Origin: BM003 sp963783695
GTDB taxonomy: Bacteria; Pseudomonadota; Gammaproteobacteria; Steroidobacterales; BM003
Direction: 5' to 3'
Length of the DNA: 64,000 nucleotides
Assembly (NCBI GenBank): GCA_963783695.1
Contig: CAWAOM010000001.1
Location: 1,116,001 to 1,180,000, forward strand
Position 1 is the first letter of the stretch, and every line of letters starts with the position of its first letter. This document shows positions 35,375 through 43,658 of the stretch, one piece after another. The position numbers were made by a program, and so were the translations under genes. The notes beneath the pieces were generated by a model. The model did not search any database. It worked only from the letters and a program-made list of their open reading frames with translations, and was not told the DNA's origin.

Positions 35375-37549
35375 TTACGCCGCGGAGCGCGCGCCCTCGC
35401 CAACTCCGCCATAAAAACTCTCGTTCTTTTCCGCTTTTTCCTTTAACCACGCCGACGGTCTGAAGCGCTCTCCATAGGCATCGGCAAGCCGCTCGCATTC
35501 CGCAACAAATTTGTCGATACCGATCGTGTCGATCAGCGAGATCGTGCCTCCCGTCCATGGCGGGAAACCCCAGCCCAGTATCGAACCGATATCAGCATCG
35601 GCAGCTTCGGTAACGACACCTTCCTCTATACACCGCGCGGTTTCGAGCGACTGAATATAGAGAAGGCGTTTCTGCACTTCTTCCACCGATGGCTGCTCCG
35701 CCGCAACCGGGAAGTTCGTGCCAAGCTCCGGCCAAAGATGCTTCTTCCCGTCTTCCGGATAATCGTAGAAGCCCTTGCCAAAGCGTTTGCCCTTGCGGTC
35801 GAGGTCTTCGACAAAACGAGTAACCGCGTCATAACTCGAGGGCTTGATCCAGTCGTCGCCAAGGTCCTTCTTGTGTTGAGCCATGATCTTGTATTGCAGC
35901 TCGATCGTGACTTCGTCCGACACCGCAAGCGGACCCACCGGCATACCTGCCATCTTCGCCGCGTTTTCTATCAACGCCGGATTGACACCCTCGGCGAGCA
36001 TCGTGATGCCTTCGTTCGGATACATGCCGAAACAACGGCTGGTGTAGAAACCACGGCTGTCGTTTACCACCACCGGCGTCTTGCGGATTTGCTGGACGTA
36101 GTCCATGCTCCGCGCGATCGCTTCCTGTGATGTTTTCTCGCCAACGATGATCTCGACCAGCGGCATCTTGTCGACCGGGGAGAAGAAATGGATGCCGATG
36201 AAACTGTGCGGACGCTGCGACGCCTCGGCGAGACCTGTAATCGGCAACGTCGATGTATTACTTGCAAAGATTGCCGTCTCGGGAATCACCGCTTCGGTTT
36301 TTGCGGTTACCTCGGCCTTGATGTCGCGATGCTCAAAGACCGCTTCAATGACGAGGTCGCAGCCTTCGAGATCCGCATAGTCGGTGGTGGTTTTGATCAG
36401 ACCGAGCATTGCCTCGGCCTTGTCCGCGGTCATCCGCCCACGTTTCTGCGCCTTGTCCAGCAGCTTGCGCGAGTAGTCCTTGCCACGGTCGGCGCTGCCC
36501 TGATCAGTGTCAAGCAAAACGACCTGCATCCCGGCACGCGCCGAAACATAGGCGATTCCAGCGCCCATCATTCCGGCGCCGAGAATGCCGAGTTTCGCGA
36601 CCTTGCTGCGCTCGATTCCCGGCGGTCGCCGTACCAGTTTGTCGGCGGCGGTTTTGTTGACGAACAGGCTGCGCATCATGTTGCGCGCAACCACCCCCGT
36701 CACCAGCTGGGCAAAATACTTGGACTCGACCTGCAGACCCTTGTCAATCGGCAGAATCGTGCCTTCGAAAACGCACGCCATGATCGCCTCGGGCGCCGGG
36801 TAGTTGTGCTGGGTTTTGCCTGCCAGCAACGCATTACCGACGATAAAAGTCTCAACCGACTTCGGGTTCATTGCGCCGGCGCCGCCTGGCACTTTGAATC
36901 CCTTCTTGTCCCACGGGGCAACCGCATCCGGCGAACCCTGCAGCCAGTTTTTCGCCGTGTCCAACAACTTCCCGGCAGGCACGACTTCGTCAACGATACC
37001 GAGCGCCAGCGCCTTGTCCGGCCGCACATGGCGTCCTTCGAGCATCAACGGCAATGCCTCGCGCAGGCCGACAAGACGCGACAGACGTTGCGTGCCGCCG
37101 GCGCCTGGCAATAATCCGACCTGGACCTCGGGCAGACCGACAACAGCCTTGGGGTCATCGACGAGGACGCGGTAGTGGCAGGCCAGACAGAGCTCTAACC
37201 CGCCACCGAGCGCCGTACCGTTTATGGCGGCGACAAAGGGCTTGCCGCAGGTCTCGATCCGCCGATACAGATTCGACAGATGCTGACTCCACTGGTAACC
37301 CTCCGCGAGCGTGACACCGCGTTCGTAGGCGGTAACCAGGTCCTTTAAATCTGCTCCGGCAATAAACGCCTTCTTGGCCGAAGTAATAATCGCGCCCTTG
37401 ATGGCATCGTCGGCAACCACTTGCTCGACGGCTTTCGCAAGATCGTCGAGAAACTCCGGTGTAAGCACGTTCATGGAACGGTCCGGCACGTCGATCGTCA
37501 ACGTGGCAATACCGTCGTCGGCAACTTCAAATCCAATCGAATTATTCAT
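35375..37549 (-). CDS. Bifunctional enoyl-CoA hydratase / 3-hydroxyacyl-CoA dehydrogenase (FadB/FadJ-like)
   Basis: The alpha subunit of a fatty-acid oxidation complex, 724 residues from ATG 37549 (AGGA seven bases upstream). A TTG six bases further upstream is unlikely to be used. The N-terminal crotonase domain (~1-190) shows SAKKAFIAGADLKDL and GTALGGGLELCLACHYR, and the catalytic Glu region GLPEVQVGLLPGAGGTQRL. The NAD-binding domain begins ~325 with LGILGAGMMGAGIAYVSA. The catalytic His is in GIHFFSPVDKMPLVEII. Tandem 3HCDH C-terminal domains follow. It lies 75 bp downstream of the thiolase, as in fadAB-type operons, though in the thiolase-first order. Confidence 0.94.
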   Translation of the reverse strand: MNNSIGFEVADDGIATLTIDVPDRSMNVLTPEFLDDLAKAVEQVVADDAIKGAIITSAKKAFIAGADLKDLVTAYERGVTLAEGYQWSQHLSNLYRRIETCGKPFVAAINGTALGGGLELCLACHYRVLVDDPKAVVGLPEVQVGLLPGAGGTQRLSRLVGLREALPLMLEGRHVRPDKALALGIVDEVVPAGKLLDTAKNWLQGSPDAVAPWDKKGFKVPGGAGAMNPKSVETFIVGNALLAGKTQHNYPAPEAIMACVFEGTILPIDKGLQVESKYFAQLVTGVVARNMMRSLFVNKTAADKLVRRPPGIERSKVAKLGILGAGMMGAGIAYVSARAGMQVVLLDTDQGSADRGKDYSRKLLDKAQKRGRMTADKAEAMLGLIKTTTDYADLEGCDLVIEAVFEHRDIKAEVTAKTEAVIPETAIFASNTSTLPITGLAEASQRPHSFIGIHFFSPVDKMPLVEIIVGEKTSQEAIARSMDYVQQIRKTPVVVNDSRGFYTSRCFGMYPNEGITMLAEGVNPALIENAAKMAGMPVGPLAVSDEVTIELQYKIMAQHKKDLGDDWIKPSSYDAVTRFVEDLDRKGKRFGKGFYDYPEDGKKHLWPELGTNFPVAAEQPSVEEVQKRLLYIQSLETARCIEEGVVTEAADADIGSILGWGFPPWTGGTISLIDTIGIDKFVAECERLADAYGERFRPSAWLKEKAEKNESFYGGVGEGARSAA

Positions 37550-37624
37550 TTCCAATTCCTTTGTCCTTTCCGCTGGACACCTGTTCGTTGGCCAGCTGTA
37601 GAGATTCAGTTCGGGCTGGGGACG

Positions 37625-38833
37625 CTAGACGCGCTCGATGATGGTGGCGGTGCCCATACCGGCACCGATACACAGAGTGGCCAGCGCCGTATTGAGATCT
37701 CTGCGCTCCATCTCATCCAGCACCGTGCCAAGGATCATCGCACCGGTCGCCCCGAGCGGATGTCCCATCGCAATCGCGCCACCATTGACGTTCACCTTCT
37801 CCGGATCGAGTTCGAGCTGCTGCATGTAACGCAACACTACAGCGGCAAAGGCCTCGTTGAGTTCGAACAGGTCGATATCAGAGGTCGTCATGCCGGCACG
37901 CCTCAATACCTTCTCGGTGGCCGGGGTCGGGCCTGTCAGCATAATCGTCGGCTCACTGCCCACTGATGCGAAGGCCCTGATCCGAGCCCGCGGCTTCATC
38001 CCCAGCTGTTCACCAATCGCGTCGGTTCCAACCAGCACGGCCGCGGCGCCGTCGACAATCCCGCTCGAGTTACCGGCAGTGTGACGGTGGTCGATTGCCT
38101 CGACATCGGGGTAACGCTGAATGGCCACCGCATCGAACCCTGCCTGCTCGCCAGGCATCTGGAACGCCGGTCGCAACTGACCGAGATCTTCCGCACTCGT
38201 CCCCGGGCGCATGATCTCGTCATGGTCCAGCAGCACCTGCCCGATCACGTCCTTGACCGGTATGACCGATTTGCGGAAATGCCCCTGTTCCCAGGCATGC
38301 GCTGCCCGGCGCTGGCTCTCGGCGGCATACTCGTCGAGATCTTCGCGACTAAACCCGAACCTGGTCGCAATCAGGTCTGCGCTGATGCCCTGCGGCACGA
38401 AATAGAGTTTTTGCGCGACCTGCGGATCGGTCGGCCACGCACCGCCATCGGAGCCCATCGGAACCCGCGACATCGCCTCGACGCCACCGCCAATGACCAT
38501 ATCCGATTGACCGGACATGACCTGTGCCGCCGCGCTGTTCACTGCCTCGAGCCCCGACGCACAAAAGCGGTTGATCTGCTTGCCCGGCACCGACTCCGCG
38601 TAATCCGCATTCAGCGCCGCGACACGTGCGATATCAGCTCCCTGCTCGCCCACCGGCGAGACACAGCCCAGTACAACGTCATCGACGACAGAGGTGTCGA
38701 GCTCGTTGCGATCGCGGATCGCGCGCAATGCCTGGCTCGCCAGTTCGACAGGAGTTACCTCATGCAGCGCCCCATCGGCTTTGCCTTTGCCCCGCGGCGT
38801 TCTAACGTGATCATAAATGTATGCTTCAGTCAT
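37625..38833 (-). CDS. Acetyl-CoA C-acyltransferase (thiolase, FadA-like)
   Basis: Cleaves 3-ketoacyl-CoA to acetyl-CoA and a shortened acyl-CoA. The 402-residue protein has the nucleophilic cysteine C91 in NRFCASGLEAV, the GGGVEAMSRVPMG segment, NEAFAAVVLRYM, the catalytic His in NGGAIAMGHPLGATGA, and the second Cys in LCIGAGMGTATI. Length and motifs fit degradative thiolases. It follows tetR by 42 bp and precedes the FadB/J-like gene. Confidence 0.94.
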   Translation of the reverse strand: MTEAYIYDHVRTPRGKGKADGALHEVTPVELASQALRAIRDRNELDTSVVDDVVLGCVSPVGEQGADIARVAALNADYAESVPGKQINRFCASGLEAVNSAAAQVMSGQSDMVIGGGVEAMSRVPMGSDGGAWPTDPQVAQKLYFVPQGISADLIATRFGFSREDLDEYAAESQRRAAHAWEQGHFRKSVIPVKDVIGQVLLDHDEIMRPGTSAEDLGQLRPAFQMPGEQAGFDAVAIQRYPDVEAIDHRHTAGNSSGIVDGAAAVLVGTDAIGEQLGMKPRARIRAFASVGSEPTIMLTGPTPATEKVLRRAGMTTSDIDLFELNEAFAAVVLRYMQQLELDPEKVNVNGGAIAMGHPLGATGAMILGTVLDEMERRDLNTALATLCIGAGMGTATIIERV

Positions 38834-38875
38834 GGTTTACAGTCCCTGTGTTGCAATAGCTGTCGTGGCAAATAC

Positions 38876-39553
38876 TCACAATTCGGCCGCGCGGTCGTCG
38901 TGATTGCCCGGCGGCGTGAGGAGAAACTTGATTTCGCGCTTGAGCGCCTCGTGCATTTCGTATAACGGCATCCGGGGATTCACCAGCCATTGAAACGCAA
39001 TACCCAGGAGCAGCGCTACGAATTGCTCGGAGACCCTTGCCGCACAGAGTTCGCACCGTACGCTGCCGTCCTTCTGCCCTGATTGGACCCAGCGCTGGAC
39101 ATCCGCGCGCTGCGCCCGGTGCACGTCCGCGACATTGGTCTTGAATTCGGAAACCGGATCTCCGGAGGCCATCCACAGAATGTGCATGGCGCGCAGTTTT
39201 TCCGGCGCATCCTTGATGAAATGGTATTGAACGTCGACAACGGCGGTCAGCGCATCGATGCCGATCTGCTCACCCACTGCCTCGTCAACCCGGGTGACCC
39301 ATTCCGCCGATACATGGCGAAGTACGTGGCGAAACAGGCCGGCCTTGGAACCGAACCGATGCGTGGCGAGACCGCGGCTGTAGCCCGATTCCTCGCCGAT
39401 CGCCTTAAGTGTCGTGCCACCGACGCCCTGTGTGACCAGCAAACGGATTGCCGCTTCGGTCATAAGTCGATCTGACAACGCGGCACGCTCGGCCTGCGTG
39501 CGCGACCGGGGACGAACTTCGTTGCCGACATCCTGACTCAAATGGGCTCGCAT
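38876..39553 (-). CDS. TetR/AcrR family transcriptional regulator
   Basis: A 225-residue regulator. The N-terminal helix-turn-helix reads MTEAAIRLLVTQGVGGTTLKAIGEESGYSRGLATHRFGSKAGLFRHVL with the typical TetR recognition-helix spacing. The C-terminal ligand domain is not assignable. The ATG at 39553 lacks a Shine-Dalgarno and lies only ~16 bases after the predicted transcription start, so the mRNA may be nearly leaderless, or a downstream start may be used. As first gene of the beta-oxidation operon with a dyad at its own promoter it is probably autoregulated, responding to an acyl-CoA or similar ligand. Confidence 0.92.
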   Translation of the reverse strand: MRAHLSQDVGNEVRPRSRTQAERAALSDRLMTEAAIRLLVTQGVGGTTLKAIGEESGYSRGLATHRFGSKAGLFRHVLRHVSAEWVTRVDEAVGEQIGIDALTAVVDVQYHFIKDAPEKLRAMHILWMASGDPVSEFKTNVADVHRAQRADVQRWVQSGQKDGSVRCELCAARVSEQFVALLLGIAFQWLVNPRMPLYEMHEALKREIKFLLTPPGNHDDRAAEL

Positions 39554-39558
39554 CTAAA

Positions 39559-39603
39559 CTTGTTAGCGACAAGCAAGTGTATTGCTGCCTTGCAGCATGT
39601 CAA
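39559..39603 (-). promoter_or_regulatory. Promoter and operator of the tetR/beta-oxidation operon
   Basis: On the minus strand a consensus -35 TTGACA (complement of 39598-39603) is followed after 16 bases by -10 TACACT (39576-39581). The spacer contains a perfect dyad GCTGC-CTT-GCAGC (39584-39596). A second perfect dyad CTTGT-TAGCG-ACAAG (39559-39573) covers the expected start site. Two dyads at the spacer and the start site are what a self-repressing TetR system would show. Confidence 0.6.
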
Positions 39604-39949
39604 GAGAAATCTGGGGGAAAATTCACCTCGCCGGGCTCTGCGGCCGCCCCGCTGCTCACACCCATGCGAACCGGGTGGGCGCAACAGCGCGTCAGTAAAG
39701 GGGTTTCGCGGACAACCGAAAAAACCGGCGCGGCAGGGGCTGACTCGTCTCGCAGGTGCGGTGCCGCCGCGCAGGCGGGCAAGCACCGCCCCTGTCCCGC
39801 CCCGCTGACCTTCCTGCGCGGCCATCGGATCCTGCCGCCACCACGGCGCAAGTCAGGCATAACGGGCACCGGGACAGGCCGGCGCCCCGAACTCGGGAGC
39901 CACCGGCCGCACGGCGGCGAGCCGTCAGGTCAGGTGCAGCCGCACGGAG
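39604..39949. other. GC-rich gap between tetR promoter and the MMPL/RND gene
   Basis: About 350 bases lie upstream of the tetR promoter and downstream of the RND permease stop. I see no gene, RNA or clear terminator here. A weak dyad CACCC...GGGTG (39659-39663, 39673-39677) is the only structure noticed. Confidence 0.4.
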
Positions 39950-42334
39950 TCAGGCCGTCGCCGGATGACCGTCGCGCATTTGCCCCAGCTTCTTGTCCGG
40001 GTTGACGAGAATGCGGACCAGGGCTGGCAACAACACCAGCGCGCCCAGCATGTTCCACAGGAACATAAACGTGAGCATAAGGCCCATATCCGCCTGGAAC
40101 TTGATCGGCGAGAAAATCCACGTACCCACGCCGATTGCGAGCGTCAGACCGGTGAATGCCACCGCGGTGCCGGTGGTGCGCAGGGTCTTGTAATACCCCT
40201 CACGCAAGGACATGCCGCGATCCAGGTAGCCCTTCAGGCGACTGTAAATATAAATGCCGTAATCGACGCCGATACCGACACCAAGCGCGATGACCGGCAG
40301 CGTTGCGACCTTCACGCCAATCCCGATCATTGCCATCAATGCCTGGCCAAGCAACGACGTCAGCGCCAGCGGCAGGATGATACACAACACGACCTTGACC
40401 GAGCGGAAAGTCAGCCAGCACAGCAAACTCACGACCGCATACACCCACATCAGCATCTGGTACTGGGCCTTGGCAATCACCGAGTTTGTCGATGCCTCCA
40501 CGCCGGAGTTTCCGGCGGCAAGCTCGAATTTGACTGCATCGGTATTGTACTTTTCGGCAAACGCTTCAGCGGCCGCCGTTACTCTCTCCAGCGTTTCCGC
40601 CTTATGGTCATCGAGGAAGACCAGTACCGAGGCCATACTGCAGTCCGTGTTGATCAGCGGACTTTGCACATTACCCAGCGAGTTGTTCAGGACGAACCGG
40701 TTGCGGCTCAGTGCCGCCCACTTCAGGTTGCCTTCGTTCATCGCCGAGTTGACCAGCTTGGCTATCGTGACCAGCGACACGACACTTTGCACTCCTTCGA
40801 CATTCTTCATCAGGGCCTCGAAACGGTCGACAGCAGATACGACCTCCCAGGCGCCACAGGACTGCGGTTCGGTCTGCACCATGACGACGAAAACATCTGT
40901 ACTCGTCGAATAATTTTCAGTCAGAAAAGCGTTATCGAGGTTGTAACGAGAATCCGGGCGCAGCTCCGGTGCCCCGGGATCGAGATCTCCGATCTTGAGA
41001 TCCTTGCTGACATAGAAGCCACCGATCGCAAGGACGACCGCCACGCCAATCGCAACTTTCGCCGGACCGCCATCGGCAAAGGCGCTTACTGCTTTCCACA
41101 GCGGCTGAACCTTGCCGCGGCGCGATTGGTAGAAACGCTTGCCCGACTCGGTGACGCCTATGTAAGACATCAGCATTGGCAGCAGCAACAGGTTGGTCAC
41201 GATCAACACGGCGATACCAAGACTGGCAGTCAGTGCCAGTTCCTTGATGACCGGGATATCAATGACTCGCAGCGTCAAAAACCCGATGCCGTCGCTGACC
41301 AGCGCGACCAGTCCGGGCAGATAGAGCTTGCGAAAAGCGCTGCGCGACGCCTCGAGCGATGTGGAACCACCGGCGCAGGCGATCGCGATATTGTTAATCA
41401 TCTGCACGCCGTGACTGATACCGATGGCGAAAACCAGAAACGGCACCAGCATGGAATACGGATCAAGACCGAAACCCAGCGTCCGCAGCAACCCCAGCTG
41501 CCAGATCACTGCAACGGTGGAACAGATTAGCGGAACTGCAGTGGCGAACGGACACCGCGAATAAATAAACAGCAACACCATCGTAATCAGGAATGCGATA
41601 CCAAAGAAAACTGCTACCTGGCTCGCCCCTTCGATCAGGTCACCCACGACTTTGGCAAATCCGACGATGTGAATCTTGATCTTGTCGGTCTGATATTTGT
41701 CGCGTATCAGCGTTTCGAGGTCTGCCGATAGTCTGCGGTAGTCGAGCCGCTCACCGGTTGCGGCATCAATATCGACCAACGGCGCAAGCACGATCGTCGA
41801 CTTGAAGTTATTGGCAACGATCCGGCCCACCTGACCGGATTTCAATACGTTGGTGCGCAGCAGTTCGAGACTACGCTCGGATCCGTCATAGCTGTCGGGC
41901 ACGACCGCGCCGCCACGGAACCCCTCCTCCGTCACCTCGCTCCAGCGTACGTTCGGTGTCCACAGCGACTGCAGATTGCCGCGATCAACACCGTCCACAT
42001 AGAAGACTTCGTCGGTGACCTTCTTCAGCGTATCCTGAAAATCGGCCGTAAAAATATCACCCTCGGTGGTTTCTACGATAATCCGCACGGTATTACCGAG
42101 CGCCGACAATGCATCGCGGTTTTCGAGGAAATTCTCGATGTAGGGATGCGAGGTCGGAATCATTTTCTCGAAACTCGCATCCGGCTGAATCTTGGAGGCG
42201 TGGAAACCGAAGAAAACGGTCAGCAGCAAGAAAAACAGCAGCCAGAAGGCACGGAAATTAAAAAACAAGTTCTCGACGAATGGCTCCGCCTGGGAAACCG
42301 GATGGCTCAGAACTTCTTTTGTCGATTCTTTCAT
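39950..42334 (-). CDS. MMPL/RND-type membrane transporter
   Basis: A 794-residue inner-membrane RND-superfamily protein with about 12 helices and two large periplasmic loops (residues ~50-235 and ~435-620). The second sterol-sensing/RND helical block carries GVGIGVDYGIYIYSRLKGYL, with proton-relay-type acidic residue, and the first FLVFAIGISHGVQMINNIA. Length and architecture fit MMPL/HAE3-type transporters of hydrophobic compounds rather than AcrB-type tripartite pumps. No membrane fusion protein or TolC is nearby. It is the last gene of the DUF1302-DUF1329-propeller-RND operon, its start two bases from the stop of the propeller gene. Confidence 0.9.
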   Translation of the reverse strand: MKESTKEVLSHPVSQAEPFVENLFFNFRAFWLLFFLLLTVFFGFHASKIQPDASFEKMIPTSHPYIENFLENRDALSALGNTVRIIVETTEGDIFTADFQDTLKKVTDEVFYVDGVDRGNLQSLWTPNVRWSEVTEEGFRGGAVVPDSYDGSERSLELLRTNVLKSGQVGRIVANNFKSTIVLAPLVDIDAATGERLDYRRLSADLETLIRDKYQTDKIKIHIVGFAKVVGDLIEGASQVAVFFGIAFLITMVLLFIYSRCPFATAVPLICSTVAVIWQLGLLRTLGFGLDPYSMLVPFLVFAIGISHGVQMINNIAIACAGGSTSLEASRSAFRKLYLPGLVALVSDGIGFLTLRVIDIPVIKELALTASLGIAVLIVTNLLLLPMLMSYIGVTESGKRFYQSRRGKVQPLWKAVSAFADGGPAKVAIGVAVVLAIGGFYVSKDLKIGDLDPGAPELRPDSRYNLDNAFLTENYSTSTDVFVVMVQTEPQSCGAWEVVSAVDRFEALMKNVEGVQSVVSLVTIAKLVNSAMNEGNLKWAALSRNRFVLNNSLGNVQSPLINTDCSMASVLVFLDDHKAETLERVTAAAEAFAEKYNTDAVKFELAAGNSGVEASTNSVIAKAQYQMLMWVYAVVSLLCWLTFRSVKVVLCIILPLALTSLLGQALMAMIGIGVKVATLPVIALGVGIGVDYGIYIYSRLKGYLDRGMSLREGYYKTLRTTGTAVAFTGLTLAIGVGTWIFSPIKFQADMGLMLTFMFLWNMLGALVLLPALVRILVNPDKKLGQMRDGHPATA

Positions 42335-42335
42335 A

Positions 42336-43544
42336 TCAGCCGCCCTTCGTGTCTTTGCCGTCGGCAGTCACGACCTCGACGCCACCGCGCCCGGCCAGAA
42401 CCAGATTGCCATTGCCATTTTCGACCACCGCGCTATACGGCAGGCGTTCGGTCCGAATATGATCGGAGAAAGTCGCACCACCGTCGGTACTGCGCAGAAC
42501 GATCCCGGAATTACCGACGAGTACGACGGCGCCATCCTCCATCGTGGTTCCACCGAACAGTGCCAGTTCGGAACCGGTGGCAACCGGTGCCCAGGTGTCG
42601 CCACCGTCAGTGGTCCTGAAGATGTTGCCGCGCAGACCGAAGATCAGGATGTAGGGACTAGCGTTACGCTCGCCCGCAAGAACACCGAAAAAAGAGCCAG
42701 CATACGGGGTCGTCAAACGATCCCATTCGGTCCCATTGTCACGCGAACGATACAGGAGGCCCTGCTCGCCAGCGAGGATAAGGGTACCGTCAGCGCTCTT
42801 GTCGAGACTGTAGTAATGGAAACCATCGGGATTGGAGATATGTTCGCCCCACGCCTCCCAGGATTCGCCGCCGTCGCGGGTGCGGAAAATCATACCGTAG
42901 GAACCAACCGCAACCCCGGTTTTTTCGTCAGCGAACCAGACGTCCAGAAACGGATTGGACGGTCCGTCCTCAATCGCTGCGCGGACCGAATCGAGCGCTA
43001 TCTCGGCATCCTCGACCGCATATTCGAGATCCTCGAGATCTTCGGCGCCGGCACTGCGCGCCTCTTCGACCGCTGCGCGTGCCCGCTCGAGCCGGCGTTC
43101 GCCGAGAACAAGCTCTTGTTGCGACGCATCGAATCCGGTGAACTGCAACGTCCAGTTTTCACCACCATCGTCGGTTCGGAGAATGATGCCCTCATGGCCT
43201 ACCGCCCAGCCCGTCGTGTCGGAACCAAAGGCAACCGCTGTCAGGGTCTGCGAAACCGGAACTGCGCCCTGCGCCCAGGTCTTGCCGTTGTCGTCCGAGT
43301 AGACAATGTAGCCACGCTCGCCCACGGCCACGACTCGGGCGCCGACGCGCACGATATCAAGCAGCAGGCCCTCATCCGCCGAGTCCGTCGGAACCGTCGG
43401 TAAGTAATTGAAATCATTCGGGTCTTGAGCAGATGCCAGTGACCATAAAAGGGAGCCAAGCAGAACCAGCGACAACCCGCGAAGACGCGAGATGGCAGTG
43501 GATTTGAAGCTGCGAAACTGCCCGAACAGCACGCCGTCTGTCAT
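42336..43544 (-). CDS. Secreted YCF48/Asp-box beta-propeller protein
   Basis: A 402-residue exported protein from ATG 43544, which is preceded by GGGGGAA. An ATG at 43556 lacks a ribosome binding site. A signal peptide ends near SLLWSLASAQ. Five Asp-box/BNR repeats are visible: TDDGGENWT, TRDGGESWEAW, SRDNGTEWDRL, TTDGGDTWAPV and STDGGATFSDH, with companion GWAVGHEGII-type strands. This fits a YCF48/HCF136-like propeller. An acidic helical insertion (residues ~150-205) interrupts the repeats. It sits between DUF1329 and the RND gene, so it may be a periplasmic accessory to the transporter. Confidence 0.87.
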   Translation of the reverse strand: MTDGVLFGQFRSFKSTAISRLRGLSLVLLGSLLWSLASAQDPNDFNYLPTVPTDSADEGLLLDIVRVGARVVAVGERGYIVYSDDNGKTWAQGAVPVSQTLTAVAFGSDTTGWAVGHEGIILRTDDGGENWTLQFTGFDASQQELVLGERRLERARAAVEEARSAGAEDLEDLEYAVEDAEIALDSVRAAIEDGPSNPFLDVWFADEKTGVAVGSYGMIFRTRDGGESWEAWGEHISNPDGFHYYSLDKSADGTLILAGEQGLLYRSRDNGTEWDRLTTPYAGSFFGVLAGERNASPYILIFGLRGNIFRTTDGGDTWAPVATGSELALFGGTTMEDGAVVLVGNSGIVLRSTDGGATFSDHIRTERLPYSAVVENGNGNLVLAGRGGVEVVTADGKDTKGG

Positions 43545-43594
43545 AGGTTCCCCCATGGGAAGATTGATGTAATGAATGTCTGTCAGGGATACAA

Positions 43595-43618
43595 GTGACC
43601 CGCCATCAGGCGGGCCAC
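43595..43618 (-). terminator. Intercistronic hairpin between DUF1329 and propeller genes
   Basis: CCCGCC (43599-43604), loop ATCA, GGCGGG (43609-43614), with GTG/CAC extending the stem (43595-43597, 43616-43618). There is no U-tract. It shares TGACCCGCCAT and GGCGGGCCA with the hairpin at 26705-26729. It may stabilise the upstream DUF1302-DUF1329 mRNA relative to the downstream genes. Confidence 0.5.
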
Positions 43619-43658
43619 TCGTTCCGTTTTTACCAGGCTGCGCGAGAGCGGCTGCTCA

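Noticed and set aside
39965..41530. 521-codon open frame on the plus strand
   Set aside because: Antisense to the MMPL/RND permease; His/Gln/Arg-rich composition typical of a mirror frame.
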